Origin: an uncultured Taibaiella sp.
Lineage (GTDB): Bacteria > Bacteroidota > Bacteroidia > Chitinophagales > Chitinophagaceae
Reading direction: 5' to 3'
DNA: 62,082 nt
NCBI GenBank assembly: GCA_937870855.1
Contig: CALMWT010000063.1
Span: 1-62,082 of the forward strand
The translations under genes and the position numbers were made by a program. Below are positions 46,222 through 57,063 of this stretch, piece after piece (the first letter of the stretch is position 1; each line of letters starts with the position of its first letter). The notes beneath the pieces were generated by a model. The model saw only the letters and a program-made list of their open reading frames with translations. It did no database searches and was not told the DNA's origin.

Positions 46222-47019
46222 ATGGCTAAAGCTGTTCGTTCGACAAGTAAGGGCACTGAGCTAAAAGAACTCAAGGTCAATACAATTTTAATTACCCAGC
46301 CTCGTCCGGATACTGACAAGTCTCCTTATTTTGAACTGGCAAAGAAATACAATATTCAACTGGAGTTTCATCCGTTTATCCGGGTGGAAGGTTTGAGTGG
46401 TAGGGATTTTCGCAGGCAACGTGTAGATATTAATGAGTTCACGGCAATCATTTTTACAAGCAGAAATGCAGTAGATCACTTCTTTAGAATTTGCGAAGAA
46501 CTGAAAGTGAAAGTGTCTCAGGATATGAAGTATTTCTGCATCACAGAAGCTGTTGCTCTTTACCTTCAGAAGTTTATTCTTTACCGGAAAAGAAAAGTCT
46601 TTTATAGTGCAGATGGTTCTACTGACGGTCTGATAGATGTGATCAACAAGCACAAAAACAATGAAAAGTTTATTGTTCCTACATCAGACAGCGGAAAGAA
46701 TGAAGTGAGAGATTTTCTTGCAAAGCATAGTGCAACTTTTGCAGAAGCAACCTTTTTTAAAACAGTGTCAAATGATATCTCGCCTGTGATGAAGAGTGAG
46801 TTTGACATGATCGTATTCTTCAGTCCATTCAGCGTACAAACTTTGTTCGAACACGATCCAAAATTTAAGCAAAACGGAACTTTAATTGGGGCTTTTGGTC
46901 CTACAACTTCGAGAGCGGTTGAAGACTCAGGTTTGAGGCTGGATATTAAAGCGCCTGCACCCAATACGCCTTCTATGATCTCTGCATTAGAACGGTATTT
47001 ACAGGAAATAAAGAAATAG
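46222..47019 (+). CDS. hemD: Uroporphyrinogen-III synthase
   Basis: A 265-residue HemD-fold protein with two alpha/beta lobes: ILITQPRPDTDKSPYFELAK in the first, FTAIIFTSRNAVDHFF joining, and IVFFSPFSVQTLFE with LIGAFGPTTSRAVEDSGL in the second, ending in TPSMISALERYLQ. It cyclises hydroxymethylbilane in heme synthesis. HemD is poorly conserved, so the call rests on these strand motifs and on its position after DUF4271. A basic N-terminal extension (residues 1-20) is present. Confidence 0.88.
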   Translation: MAKAVRSTSKGTELKELKVNTILITQPRPDTDKSPYFELAKKYNIQLEFHPFIRVEGLSGRDFRRQRVDINEFTAIIFTSRNAVDHFFRICEELKVKVSQDMKYFCITEAVALYLQKFILYRKRKVFYSADGSTDGLIDVINKHKNNEKFIVPTSDSGKNEVRDFLAKHSATFAEATFFKTVSNDISPVMKSEFDMIVFFSPFSVQTLFEHDPKFKQNGTLIGAFGPTTSRAVEDSGLRLDIKAPAPNTPSMISALERYLQEIKK

Positions 47020-47161
47020 TCTGAACCAAGATTTACAAGCTTAAGGATTGCCAAATTGGTGATCCTTTTTTCTTTGCATGAATTAAAATCATAGCAACGC
47101 TTTCTACACAAAGACACCCACATTCTTCCAATCTTTTAATTCTGTAAATCCTTGTTCGGAC
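47019..47161. repeat. MITE-like element with long inverted arms
   Basis: The left arm begins GTCTGAACCAAGATTTACAA (47019) and continues through TTAAGGATTG; the right arm ends CTGTAAATCCTTGTTCGGAC (47142-47161). Reverse complementing the right arm gives GTCCGAACAAGGATTTACAG, matching most of the left arm. It covers 143 bp between hemD and the YyaL gene; the left arm touches the hemD stop codon. Confidence 0.7.
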
Positions 47162-47174
47162 TTAACTTGCTTTA

Positions 47175-49199
47175 ATGGCAAACAGATTAATTCACGAACA
47201 AAGCCCGTATTTACTACAGCACGCACACAATCCTGTTGACTGGTATCCCTGGGGAGATGAGCCATTTGAAAAAGCAAAAAAGGAAAACAAACCCGTTGTT
47301 GTAAGTATCGGATATGCTGCATGTCATTGGTGTCATGTAATGGAACGAGAGAGTTTCGAGAATGAGGAAGTTGCTTCCTTTATGAACAACCATTTTATCA
47401 ACATAAAAGTAGATCGTGAAGAGCATCCTGATGTAGATCATTTGTACATGGATGCGGTGCAGGGAATTAGTGGTAGTGGAGGCTGGCCGCTCAATGTTTT
47501 TGTGACACCAGAACGAGTGCCTTTTTTCGGAGGTACTTACTATCCTCCTCAGCCTTTATACAATCGCCCATCGTGGAGGCAATTATTGCAGCGGATGAAT
47601 GAAATCTGGACACAGCAACAAGATGAAGTAAAAGCACAGACAGACCAGATGCTGCAATATTTGCGACAGTCATCGCAGATAGCTATGGGAAACGCAGATA
47701 ACGATCTTATCAATTTCGACACTTGCAAAGAGATGGCCGAAAACCTTTTGAAGCAAGCAGACAAGAAGTTTGGAGGTTTTGGAAATGCACCGAAATTTCC
47801 TGGAACAATGTCCATAAATTTTCTTTTGGAACACTATCATTTCACAAAGAATGAAGAGGCGCTTAGCCATGCTTTACACAGTCTGGATGCCATGCTTTTC
47901 GGGGGAATTTATGACCAGCTTGGCGGCGGATTTGCGCGTTACTCAACCGACAAACAATGGCTCGCTCCGCACTTTGAAAAAATGCTTTATGATAACGCGC
48001 TAATCGTCCTTTCTCTTTGCGATGCTTATATGCTCACCAGGCGAGAAGTGTACAAAAATATTATTGTAGAAACAATCGCTTTTGTTGAGCGCGAACTTCA
48101 AGACAAATCCGGTATTTTTTACAGTGCTATTGATGCAGATAGCGAGGGTGAAGAAGGTAAGTTTTATACCTGGAAATGGGAAGAATGGAAAGCTGTAATT
48201 GACGATGAGATTGTGAGTGATTTTTTTGGCGTAAGCGAAGCTGGAAATTGGGAACACACCAACATTTTACACGTATCGAAAACGGTAGAAGAACTTTCTC
48301 AAAAATATAGCCTTCCCGCTGGCGATATCGAAGCACGAATTGCCATTGCAAAAGAGAAACTATTTGTAGCAAGATCACAAAGAATTCCGCCGTTAACCGA
48401 TGACAAAAGTTTATTGTCATGGAATGCACTTATGAATCTTGCCTTATCACGCGCGGGGATTGCATTGAATGATCCATCTTTTTTGCAAAAAGCAGAACAT
48501 CACATGGGTTTGCTCTTAGAAAATTTTGCCGTGCAAGATGGGTTAAAGCATGTATGGAAAAATGGACTTGCAAGGATTGAAGCGAATCTCGATGACTATG
48601 CCTATCTCGTACACGCGCTCCTACAATTAACCTCTGCAAACGGTAATGAGCAATGGATATTGAAAGCTTCGGAGCTGTGTGACCGCGTCCTCAAAGAATT
48701 TTTGCATGAGGAAGGATTTTTTTTCTACTTCACTTCACACCACCAAACCGATATCCCGGTTCGAAAACTTGATTTGTACGATGGCGCTACTCCCTCTGCC
48801 AATGCGGTAATAGCGAATAACCTTTTGTTGCTCGGTATGTGCATGGAGCGAGCCGACTGGATAGAGCAAGGTTCATCCATGATTTCGCAGATGGCAGCTA
48901 CCAGTCGTAGATATCCTTCATCGTTTAGCTATTGGGCAATACTACAACAGCGTTTTGCTGGTGAAATGAAGACTGTGGTGAGTACAGGCATTGATGCTTC
49001 CACTTTTCACAGACAGCTACAGAATATGTTCTTACCGCACTGCTTTTTGCTTACTTCGGGAAAAGAAATATCTGAATTGCCTGTTTTGAAAGAAAAATAT
49101 TTTTCGGGTGAATCTCATATATTTGTTTGCACGCAAAAGGCATGTTTAGCGCCGGTTCACAGTGTAGTGGAGAGTTTGCATTTAATTTCAGAATATTGA
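47175..49199 (+). CDS. YyaL/DUF255 thioredoxin-domain protein
   Basis: A 674-residue protein of the spermatogenesis-associated protein 20-like family. The thioredoxin-like N-terminal domain starts [20 protein letters not shown] and has ACHWCHVM (C-x-x-C); a (alpha/alpha)6-type domain makes up the rest ([28 protein letters not shown]). The family is widespread but its reaction is unknown; an N-acylglucosamine-2-epimerase-like fold is often noted. No signal peptide, so cytoplasmic. Confidence 0.92.
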   Translation: MANRLIHEQSPYLLQHAHNPVDWYPWGDEPFEKAKKENKPVVVSIGYAACHWCHVMERESFENEEVASFMNNHFINIKVDREEHPDVDHLYMDAVQGISGSGGWPLNVFVTPERVPFFGGTYYPPQPLYNRPSWRQLLQRMNEIWTQQQDEVKAQTDQMLQYLRQSSQIAMGNADNDLINFDTCKEMAENLLKQADKKFGGFGNAPKFPGTMSINFLLEHYHFTKNEEALSHALHSLDAMLFGGIYDQLGGGFARYSTDKQWLAPHFEKMLYDNALIVLSLCDAYMLTRREVYKNIIVETIAFVERELQDKSGIFYSAIDADSEGEEGKFYTWKWEEWKAVIDDEIVSDFFGVSEAGNWEHTNILHVSKTVEELSQKYSLPAGDIEARIAIAKEKLFVARSQRIPPLTDDKSLLSWNALMNLALSRAGIALNDPSFLQKAEHHMGLLLENFAVQDGLKHVWKNGLARIEANLDDYAYLVHALLQLTSANGNEQWILKASELCDRVLKEFLHEEGFFFYFTSHHQTDIPVRKLDLYDGATPSANAVIANNLLLLGMCMERADWIEQGSSMISQMAATSRRYPSSFSYWAILQQRFAGEMKTVVSTGIDASTFHRQLQNMFLPHCFLLTSGKEISELPVLKEKYFSGESHIFVCTQKACLAPVHSVVESLHLISEY

Positions 49200-49384
49200 G
49201 AAGATTGAATTTTTAAGTGTTTTTCCAATAATCAAAGTTGTAACGCTGACAAACAATTTTTTTTGGAGGCTTGCATTTTTGGAAAAATCTTTAAATATTG
49301 TGTGCCAGTTTCGAGCGATGTAAATACTTCGAACTAAAAATTTTACTTTATTTGCCTAATCGCAAAAACAATAACAACAGTAGT

Positions 49385-50650
49385 ATGAAACAATTTTCCC
49401 TGAAGATCTCGGCTGTAGCGTTGATAGCATTTGCTGCAAGCTGCGGGAAATCGGGTCCCGGAGGTCAGCTTGTAGGTAGCCCTACAATGATGAACTACAA
49501 GGCTCCTGTACCGCTTGGCATGGTGTATGTTCCATCAGGTGTTCTAAAAATGGGTGCAAGTGATGAAGATGTTCGCGGAAGAAATGATGCGTTGCTTCGT
49601 ACAGTGCAGATGACAGGTTACTACATGGATGGAACTGAAATCTCAAATGCAGAATACCGTCAGTTTACAACCTGGGTTCGCGATTCTATAGCGCATGTTC
49701 AACTTGGCGATTTCATTGATGATCCAGATGGAGGGCAGCGTGTTGATTTTAGAAAAAAAATTAACTACAACGACATTGATGTACAAGACCAATTAGCAAA
49801 TCTTTACATTCCGGCTGAACAATCTGGTTGGGGTAAAAAAGAATTTGATAACTCAAAGCTTGTTTATCATTACGAGACTTTCGATTATGATGAAGCCGTA
49901 AGAAATCCAGGTCAACCTCGTACAGACTTTATCCGTAAGTATGATATAGCTGTTTATCCCGACACTACTGTTTGGATGCGTCAGTTTTCTTACTCTTACA
50001 ATGAGCCGATTGCAATGCAATACAACTGGTTTCCTGCTTTCAATAATTATCCTGTAGTAGGTGTAACATGGTTTCAGGCAAATGCTTTCTGTAACTGGCG
50101 TACCAATCTTTGGAGATCAGAGAGAGAAAGAAACAGACAATATTTTGAAGGTGAGTTCCGTCTGCCAAATGAAATGCAGTGGGAGTGGGCCGCACGTGGT
50201 GGACGCAACGAGTCTCCTTATCCCTGGGGAGGTCCTTACCTTGTAAATAAGAAAGGTTGTTATCTGGCTAATTTTAAACCTCAACGTGGCAATTATGCAG
50301 CAGACGGCGGACTTTATACAGTTCCTGTTGATCGCTACTGGCCAAATGACTACGGTCTCTATAATATGTCGGGTAATGTAAGCGAATGGACATCTTCATC
50401 TTATTTCGGTACTTCTTATTCTACAGTTGCCGATGTTAATCCTGAGGTTCAATATAAACTGCGTGAAAATGATCCACAATGGTTGCGTCGCAAAGTGGTA
50501 CGCGGTGGAAGTTGGAGAGATGTTGCATACTACCTGCAGGTTGGCGCCCGCGATTGGGAATATGCTGATACTGCTAAGCCTTATATTGGTTTCCGTTGTA
50601 TCTATCAGGAAATTGCACCTGCGTTAACTAACAGCCCTACAAGACAATAA
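49385..50650 (+). CDS. gldK: Gliding motility/T9SS lipoprotein GldK
   Basis: A 421-residue lipoprotein started at MKQFSLKISAVALIAF; the lipobox ends AASC with acylated C20. The rest is a formylglycine-generating-enzyme-like domain (MVYVPSGVLKMGASDEDV, DGTEISNAEYRQF, FRLPNEMQWEWAARGG, YNMSGNVSEW, VVRGGSWRD), as in other GldK proteins. It forms the periplasmic ring of the T9SS with GldN, beneath the outer membrane. A frame extends 29 codons upstream but is not needed. First gene of gldKLMN. Confidence 0.96.
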   Translation: MKQFSLKISAVALIAFAASCGKSGPGGQLVGSPTMMNYKAPVPLGMVYVPSGVLKMGASDEDVRGRNDALLRTVQMTGYYMDGTEISNAEYRQFTTWVRDSIAHVQLGDFIDDPDGGQRVDFRKKINYNDIDVQDQLANLYIPAEQSGWGKKEFDNSKLVYHYETFDYDEAVRNPGQPRTDFIRKYDIAVYPDTTVWMRQFSYSYNEPIAMQYNWFPAFNNYPVVGVTWFQANAFCNWRTNLWRSERERNRQYFEGEFRLPNEMQWEWAARGGRNESPYPWGGPYLVNKKGCYLANFKPQRGNYAADGGLYTVPVDRYWPNDYGLYNMSGNVSEWTSSSYFGTSYSTVADVNPEVQYKLRENDPQWLRRKVVRGGSWRDVAYYLQVGARDWEYADTAKPYIGFRCIYQEIAPALTNSPTRQ

Positions 50651-50698
50651 TTATATCCACTCATTCATTTCAAAAAAGAAAGAAAATCAATAAGTAAT

Positions 50699-51514
50699 AT
50701 GAATTCAATTGCGCTATTTTTCGAAACCAAGGATGGCAAGTACATAAAAAACCTTCTCATTGGTATGGGTGCTGCAATAGTATTGTTGGGCGCACTATTT
50801 AAAATTCAACACTGGCCCGGGGCGGGTATCATGCTTACTGTAGGAATGTGTACAGAAGCCTTCATTTTTTCGATGCTGGGTTTGCTTCCTCCTCACAAAG
50901 ATTATTACTGGGAGCGTTATTATCCGAATATTGATGAGAATCCACATGTAGAAGCTTATCGCAAAGGAGGAAAAGCTGACAATAGTTTAAAAACATCTGC
51001 ATCAAGATCTATGGATCAAATGCTGGAAGAAGCGCAAATCACTCCTGCTAACATGAAAAAACTGGGCGATAATTTTCAACGCTTTGGTCAGGTTGTGGAG
51101 CAAGTGAAAGATATTTCTGAAGTGACAACAGCAACAAACCAATATTCACAAAGTGCTCGTGAGGCTGCAAATGCTTTGGGTGAAATGAGAAATACATTTC
51201 AGGGTGCTTCACAAACAATGCAGTCATTTAATAATGCTGCGGAGGATACTACTAAGTTCCACCAGCAGGTTCAGGTGCTTTCAAAAAATCTTGGTTCATT
51301 AAATCAGATTTATGAAGTAGAACTTCAGGATGCTAACAACCACCTGAAAGCAATGAATAAGTTTTATAGTAACCTTGTAAGCGCATCCGACGCTATGGCT
51401 TCCAGTGCAACTGATGCACAGGCTGCCAAAGAGCAAATTTCACTTTTGTCTAAGAATCTGACCACATTGAATCAGATCTATGGCAATATGCTTTCTGCGA
51501 TGCAGGGTAGATAA
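50699..51514 (+). CDS. gldL: Gliding motility/T9SS motor protein GldL
   Basis: A 271-residue inner-membrane protein with two N-terminal membrane helices (LLIGMGAAIVLLGALFKIQ and IMLTVGMCTEAFIFSMLGLL). The Glu in CTEAFIF occupies the place of the conserved membrane Glu that carries protons in GldL. The cytoplasmic part is helical with two copies of an LSKNLxxLNQIY motif (around residues 198 and 252). GldL with GldM is the proton-driven motor of T9SS. It lies 48 bp after gldK. Confidence 0.95.
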   Translation: MNSIALFFETKDGKYIKNLLIGMGAAIVLLGALFKIQHWPGAGIMLTVGMCTEAFIFSMLGLLPPHKDYYWERYYPNIDENPHVEAYRKGGKADNSLKTSASRSMDQMLEEAQITPANMKKLGDNFQRFGQVVEQVKDISEVTTATNQYSQSAREAANALGEMRNTFQGASQTMQSFNNAAEDTTKFHQQVQVLSKNLGSLNQIYEVELQDANNHLKAMNKFYSNLVSASDAMASSATDAQAAKEQISLLSKNLTTLNQIYGNMLSAMQGR

Positions 51515-51570
51515 TATAGAATCAGACGAAGAAAGAAAAATCAGTCATAACTAGTAAATAAAAAAACAGG

Positions 51571-53118
51571 ATGTCTCTACCTAAAGAGCCACGGCAACTA
51601 ATGATCAACCTAATGTACTTAGTGTTGACAGCCATGCTTGCCTTAAACGTCTCGTCCGAAATCCTGCATGCGTTTAAGACGATCAACCAAAGTATCAGCT
51701 CTTCAAATGTCTCTATACAAGACAAGAACAAGAAACTGTATGATAGTTTTGATGAACAGGAGAATCAAACAGGACAAAAGGAACGTGTAAAGCCGTTCAA
51801 TGATAAAGCAAAACAAGTACGATTAGCTGCACAGCAGATGTATGACTATCTTGAAACCTGGAAGGCTCGAATCATTGAGCAATCTGGGGGGTATGATGAT
51901 GAAGGGAAGACTGTTATTAAACGAGAAGATGATATTGATGCCACTACTTTATTGCTTGTAGAGCGTAAAGGTGGCGATAGCGTAAAGCAAAGGATCATTG
52001 AGACAAGAAACCTGATGTTGAGTGCAGTTAGTTCCAATGCTCGCTCTGCATTCGAGAAGCAATTGCCATTAGGAATAATTGAACCAAGTAAGTCCGATAA
52101 CAATCCTACCGCTGACTGGAAAGTTGGTTATTTTCAGAGCATGCCAGTAATGGCCGCAGTTACACTTCTTGCAAAATTTCAGAATGATGTTCGTAACAGT
52201 GAAGCCCAGATTATCAATCAACTGGCAATGGAGGCTGGCGATGTGCAGGTTAAGTTTGATGAAATCAAGGCGATAGCTGTTACAGAAAATAGCTACGCAC
52301 TCGCTGGTCAGACTGTTAAAGCTCAGATTTTGTTGGCTGCATACAATAAGGCCGTAAACCCTACAGTAACTGCAAGTAGTGGACGTGTGGTTGTAAAGGA
52401 TGGTGTTGCTTCCTGGGAAACTACTGCGGCAGGCGTTGGTATGCAAACGGTTCGCGGTACTGTATCACTTGATATGGGTGGACGTGTTGAACGCCGCGAT
52501 TATACGTTTCAGTATATGGTAGGTTCTACCGGAGCTTCAATTCAGTTGGATAAGATGAACGTATTTTACATAGGCGTTCCGAATCCGATTACAGTGTCAG
52601 CAGCTGGTTATTCTATCGAAGATATCTCCGTTAATATTCCAAACGCTTCAATAGCAGCTACCGGTAAGGGTAAATGGGATGTAACTGTCACCACTCCTGG
52701 TAAAGTAATAGCATCAATTAACGCAAAGACTGAAAAAGGTGTTACCTCGGTAGGTAGCATGGAGATTCGCGTTAAAACTATTCCAGATCCTATTGCCAAA
52801 GTTGCCGGCAAGTCGGGCGGAGTATTGGGTGCTGCAATTTTTAGAGCACAAACAGGGATTCCAGCCGTTTTAGAGAACTTTGACTTTGACACTAAGTTTG
52901 TAGTTACAAGTTTTGAGTTTAGCTGGTTACCTAAAAGAGGCGAGTATCAAGGACCTTTTAACGTCAACGGAGCTTATTTTAAAGGCAATCAACAAGTTAA
53001 CCAATATCAAACTACCTTAGCTAAACCCGGCGATAAGGTATTCATTGAGAATATTAGAGCAATAGGACCAGATAAGCGGACCAGAACTTTGAACAGTATC
53101 ACTTTGACACTTAACTAA
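51571..53118 (+). CDS. gldM: Gliding motility/T9SS protein GldM
   Basis: A 515-residue protein with one N-terminal membrane helix (LMINLMYLVLTAMLALNVSS) preceded by basic residues, and a large periplasmic part of four beta domains (D1-D4 in the known structure), including NPTADWKVGYFQSMPVMAA and GANVEWQ-type strands (SVNIPNASIAATGKGKWDV). GldM spans the periplasm to link the motor to the GldK-GldN ring. It lies 56 bp after gldL. Confidence 0.96.
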   Translation: MSLPKEPRQLMINLMYLVLTAMLALNVSSEILHAFKTINQSISSSNVSIQDKNKKLYDSFDEQENQTGQKERVKPFNDKAKQVRLAAQQMYDYLETWKARIIEQSGGYDDEGKTVIKREDDIDATTLLLVERKGGDSVKQRIIETRNLMLSAVSSNARSAFEKQLPLGIIEPSKSDNNPTADWKVGYFQSMPVMAAVTLLAKFQNDVRNSEAQIINQLAMEAGDVQVKFDEIKAIAVTENSYALAGQTVKAQILLAAYNKAVNPTVTASSGRVVVKDGVASWETTAAGVGMQTVRGTVSLDMGGRVERRDYTFQYMVGSTGASIQLDKMNVFYIGVPNPITVSAAGYSIEDISVNIPNASIAATGKGKWDVTVTTPGKVIASINAKTEKGVTSVGSMEIRVKTIPDPIAKVAGKSGGVLGAAIFRAQTGIPAVLENFDFDTKFVVTSFEFSWLPKRGEYQGPFNVNGAYFKGNQQVNQYQTTLAKPGDKVFIENIRAIGPDKRTRTLNSITLTLN

Positions 53119-53145
53119 TTTTAACCAGCAAATCATTTTAGGATT

Positions 53146-54066
53146 ATGAGTATCCTCAGATCATATACATTGATAGCCTCAGCAGCGCTGTTTTTTTCCA
53201 GCGAAGTCGCTTTTGCACAAGGAAATCCGGCTATAATGGATCAGGCACAAACACAGACACCACGTGCCGAAGCTGTAACTCCCGACTGGCAACCGTCACT
53301 TGTAAAGGATGGTGTAATTGACCGGGTTGCTCATGTAAATCAACCATTGCATTGGCAGCCTGTAAGAGAGGCCGATGTACTTTGGAAGAAGCGTGTATGG
53401 CGCGAAATTGACACCCGTCAAAAACAAAATATGGCCTTCCGTTTTCCGGGAGATGATAATAGTGGTGGCGGTATGTTTATCGAAATATTGCTTGACGGAA
53501 TCAAGAAGGGTAAGATAAAAGCCTACTCAACTATGGATGACCGCTTCACGTCTGCACTTACAAAAGATCAGATTGTAGAAATGACCACCGGAAAGTTAGA
53601 TACTACCGAGGTTATTGATCCCGTAACCGGTAATCCACAATTGGTTATAACAAGACAAGATTTTAATCCTGATGCGGTTACTAAATTCCGTCTTAAGGAA
53701 GATTGGATTTTCGATCGTAACCTGGGAAGAATGGTTGTTCGAATCATTGGTGTAGCGCCGCTATTGGATAGATATAATGAGGATGGTTCTTTCCGCGCTT
53801 CATCTCCTATGCTTTGGCTCTACTACCCGGAAATGCGTGATCTGCTTGCTCAGTACGAAGTGTTCAATCCAGAGAATGACGTTGCCCGTATGACATGGGA
53901 TGAGTTCTTTGAAAACAGATTTTTTTCCAGCTACATAATGAAGGTGAGCAATCCGTTTGATAATACCTTCACTGGTATGGGATTGCAAGGTACAGATGCA
54001 CTTTATGAAGGTCAGCGCGTTAGTGAGCAGATTTTCAATAAGGAACATGACATGTGGATTTACTAG
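53146..54066 (+). CDS. gldN: Gliding motility/T9SS protein GldN
   Basis: A 306-residue periplasmic protein with signal peptide (residues 1-24, ending AFAQ) and the family core ADVLWKKRVWREIDTRQKQN, LKEDWIFDRNLGRM, MTWDEFFENRFFSSYI. It forms the outer ring with GldK. It is 27 bp after gldM and is the last gene before the operon's terminator. Confidence 0.96.
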   Translation: MSILRSYTLIASAALFFSSEVAFAQGNPAIMDQAQTQTPRAEAVTPDWQPSLVKDGVIDRVAHVNQPLHWQPVREADVLWKKRVWREIDTRQKQNMAFRFPGDDNSGGGMFIEILLDGIKKGKIKAYSTMDDRFTSALTKDQIVEMTTGKLDTTEVIDPVTGNPQLVITRQDFNPDAVTKFRLKEDWIFDRNLGRMVVRIIGVAPLLDRYNEDGSFRASSPMLWLYYPEMRDLLAQYEVFNPENDVARMTWDEFFENRFFSSYIMKVSNPFDNTFTGMGLQGTDALYEGQRVSEQIFNKEHDMWIY

Positions 54067-54090
54067 TAGTTTTTTAAAAAAATTTCCAAG

Positions 54091-54118
54091 CGCCATGATC
54101 TTGCATCGTGGCGTTTTT
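54091..54118 (+). terminator. Terminator of the gldKLMN operon
   Basis: Stem CGCCATGAT / ATCGTGGCG with one G-T pair and a 5-nt loop, followed by TTTTTA. Confidence 0.8.
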
Positions 54119-54162
54119 ATTTTTAGCTGTTGCCTGTTTATCTTGTGCCTTCAATTTTTGGA

Positions 54163-54888
54163 ATGAGTCATCATTTGCCTAAACTGGAAGTTTGTTTGTC
54201 TCCGGCTCTACTTCATCTTTTCGATACTAAGGGTTCGGTAGTAGTAATTATTGATGTTTTTCGGGCAACCTCCACCATAGCCGCGGCGTTGCATAATGGA
54301 GCAAAATGTGTGATGCCTGTATCATCCGTGCAGGAATGCATACAAATAGGTAAGAGTATAGAAAACAGCTTAACTGCCGGTGAGCGCGATGGAAAGGTTG
54401 CAGAAGGTCTTGAGTATGGCAATTCTCCTATCGAGTATCCACGCTCTTTTGTGGAAGGAAAAGTGCTGGTACTTACTACTACAAACGGCACCCGTTTGCT
54501 ACACATGGTGCAGGATGCCGACACCATTATCACAGGTTCTTTTCTCAATTTAGATTCAGTTTGTACATTTCTTAAAAGCCAGGGGAAAGATGTATTGCTT
54601 GGATGTGCAGCTTGGAAGGACAGGTTTAATCTGGAAGATACTTTATTTGCTGGGGCCGTTGCAGAGCAATTGAAAGACCACTTTGAAATAAACTGTGACA
54701 GTGCCCGCGCAGCCAGATCGCTGCATAAACAAGCAGAAGGCAATTATATTAATTTCCTAAGGGAAAGTTCGCACTACAAACGTCTTTCTGCATTTGGCTT
54801 GGAGCGCGATATGGAGTATTGCACCACGCCCAATCTGCACAATGTGCTACCCATTTTGCACGGAAAGGAACTAATAATTCATCAGTAA
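54163..54888 (+). CDS. comB: 2-phosphosulfolactate phosphatase
   Basis: A 241-residue ComB-family protein starting at MSHHLPKLEVCLSP. The family signatures are VVIIDVFRATSTIAAAL, AEGLEYGNSPIEY, VLVLTTTNGTRLL and GCAAWKDRFNLEDTLFAGAV. ComB dephosphorylates 2-phosphosulfolactate to sulfolactate in coenzyme M-type pathways. No ComA or ComC is in the window. The position right after gldN, with a terminator between, may mean only chance proximity. Confidence 0.9.
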   Translation: MSHHLPKLEVCLSPALLHLFDTKGSVVVIIDVFRATSTIAAALHNGAKCVMPVSSVQECIQIGKSIENSLTAGERDGKVAEGLEYGNSPIEYPRSFVEGKVLVLTTTNGTRLLHMVQDADTIITGSFLNLDSVCTFLKSQGKDVLLGCAAWKDRFNLEDTLFAGAVAEQLKDHFEINCDSARAARSLHKQAEGNYINFLRESSHYKRLSAFGLERDMEYCTTPNLHNVLPILHGKELIIHQ

Positions 54889-54906
54889 AGAATATGACTG
54901 CATCTT

Positions 54907-56889
54907 CTACTGACGCAGCACAGTTACTCCCAACGGCGGCAAAGTAAGTGATACACTGTGTGTTCTTCCATGCCGGGGTATGGGTGCAGTTTCAATCTCC
55001 GTTTCATTACCACAATTGCTCCCCCAGTAGCTCAAATTATCTGAGTTGAAAATTTCTGTATAATATCCCATGCGCGGCACACCTATTCTGTAATTTTCTC
55101 TGCACATAGGTGTGAAGTTGGCAATAAAAATCAAATCATCTTCTGGCTTATTTCATTTGCGCAACCATGCAATCACACTATTGGTAGTATCGTTAAAATC
55201 AATCCATTCAAAGCCTTCCCACGTGAAATTTCTTTCGTACAAAGCAGGCTGTGATCTATATAGTGCGTTCAAATCTGCAACGAGTTGCTGAATTCCTTTG
55301 TTAGGTGCATCTTCACTCTCATGCCAGTCAAGGCTGAAGTCATGCCGCCATTCGTGTCGCTGTGCAAATTCTCCTCCCTGAAAAATCATTTTCGCGCCAG
55401 GATGTCCGTACATATATGCAAACAACAGTCGCAGGTTTGCAAATTGCTGCCAGTTATCTCCCGGCATTTTATTGATCAATGACCCTTTGCCATAAACCAC
55501 TTCATCGTGCGAAAGTGGCAGCATAAATCTTTCTAAAAAGGCATAGACAATAGAGAAGATCAATTGCCCATGATGATGATTGCGATAAACAGGATCTTTT
55601 GCAAAATAATACAGCGTATCGTGCATCCATCCCATCATCCACTTCATATCAAAGCCAAGACCACCAGCATCTATAGGATGGGTAACCCCAGGAAATGCCG
55701 TAGATTCTTCCGCAATAGTTATAGTATCAGGATGGAATAGATGTACACTGTTGTTGAACTCGCGCAGAAAATAAATCGAATCAAGATTTTCTCTGCCGCC
55801 GTTTTCATTCGGTTCCCATTCACCATGGTTGCGAGAATAATCGAGGTACAACATCGAAGCAACAGCATCTACCCGTAGCCCGTCTATATGATACTTATCC
55901 AACCAATAAAGCGCATTCGAAATCAGAAACGCCCGCACTTCACTTCTGCCATAGTTGAAAATGTAACTGTTCCAGTCGGGATGAAAACCTTTGCGCGGAT
56001 CAGGATGCTCATAAAGATGTGTACCATCGAAGTAAGCCAACCCATGCTCATCACTCGGAAAATGAGAAGGAACCCAATCGAGTAGCACGCCTATGTTTGC
56101 TTTGTGCAACTCATTGACGAGATACATAAAATCCTGCGGTGTACCGAAGCGGCTCGATGGCGCAAAATATCCGGTAATCTGGTAGCCCCAAGAACCGAAA
56201 AATGGGTGTTCCATAACGGGCATTAGCTCTACGTGGGTAAAGCCCATTTGTTTGCAATAAGCAGGAAGTTCTATCGCCATCTCGCGGTAAGTAAGAAAGC
56301 GATTGTCCTCCGTTTTTCTCCACGAACCGAGATGAACTTCATAAACAGAAATTGGCTTTGAAAGCGCATGTTGCCTGCTGCGTTCCTTCATCCAGTTATT
56401 GTCCGTCCATTTAAAATCAAGATTCCAAACTACAGATGCAGTAGCCGGGGGTGTCTCCCAATGGAAGGCATATGGGTCGCCTTTTTCAACCGAAAATCCG
56501 CTGTGCGATTCGATGTAATATTTATAATAATCGCCCTTGCCCACCTGCGGCACAAAACCTTCCCAAATTCCAGACCCGTCCCAGCGCACCTGCATTTTAT
56601 GCGCTCCACGATTCCAGCCGTTGAAACTACCTACCACTGACACATACTTTGCATTCGGTGCCCACACGGCAAAGTAGGTTCCTTTTACTCCCCTGTGCTC
56701 TGCTACATGCGCACCCAATTTATTATAAAGATGGAAGTGCTTTCCAGCCTTAAAAAGCTCTATATCGAAGTCGGTGAGTAAAGAAAAATGGTCGGGTGAA
56801 AACGTGGTGGACCCAGATGACGGAGCAATTACTACTTCCTGCAATGTATCTTCATCAAATCCCTTTTTTCTACTGGTAGATTTTGCCAT
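54907..56889 (-). pseudogene. glgB: 1,4-alpha-glucan branching enzyme, in-frame TGA
   Basis: The frame reads [20 protein letters not shown], then a CBM48/N-terminal domain ([19 protein letters not shown]), the GH13 barrel with nucleophile Asp in [15 protein letters not shown], Glu in [11 protein letters not shown] and [14 protein letters not shown]. At 55153-55155 the codon is TGA, after WLRK. The same frame continues NKPEDDLIFIANFTP ... GVTVLRQ to 54907, the C-terminal beta domain of GlgB. GGA-to-TGA would restore WLRKG. As it stands translation gives 578 residues, lacking about 81. GlgB makes alpha-1,6 branches in glycogen. Sequencing error or pseudogene formation. Confidence 0.88.
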
Positions 56890-57063
56890 GCAATAGGAAT
56901 CATAAATACTATTCCACTCAGATAGAATTTTGATTTTTTCACACAAAGCACTAATTCGCCTGAAAGCCTCATCAAAATTTGTGCAGGCAGACTTATCCTA
57001 AACCTCACTCTACAGGATATTTTATTTAACGCTGCTTTTACACCCATGCCCGTAGCAACGCAA

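Noticed and set aside
55153..55155. Reading TGA as glycine (recoding) or as selenocysteine in glgB
   Set aside because: Other genes here end at TGA (for example 3208-3210 and 36705-36707), so TGA is a stop. The expected residue is Gly, not Sec, and no SECIS-like stem follows.
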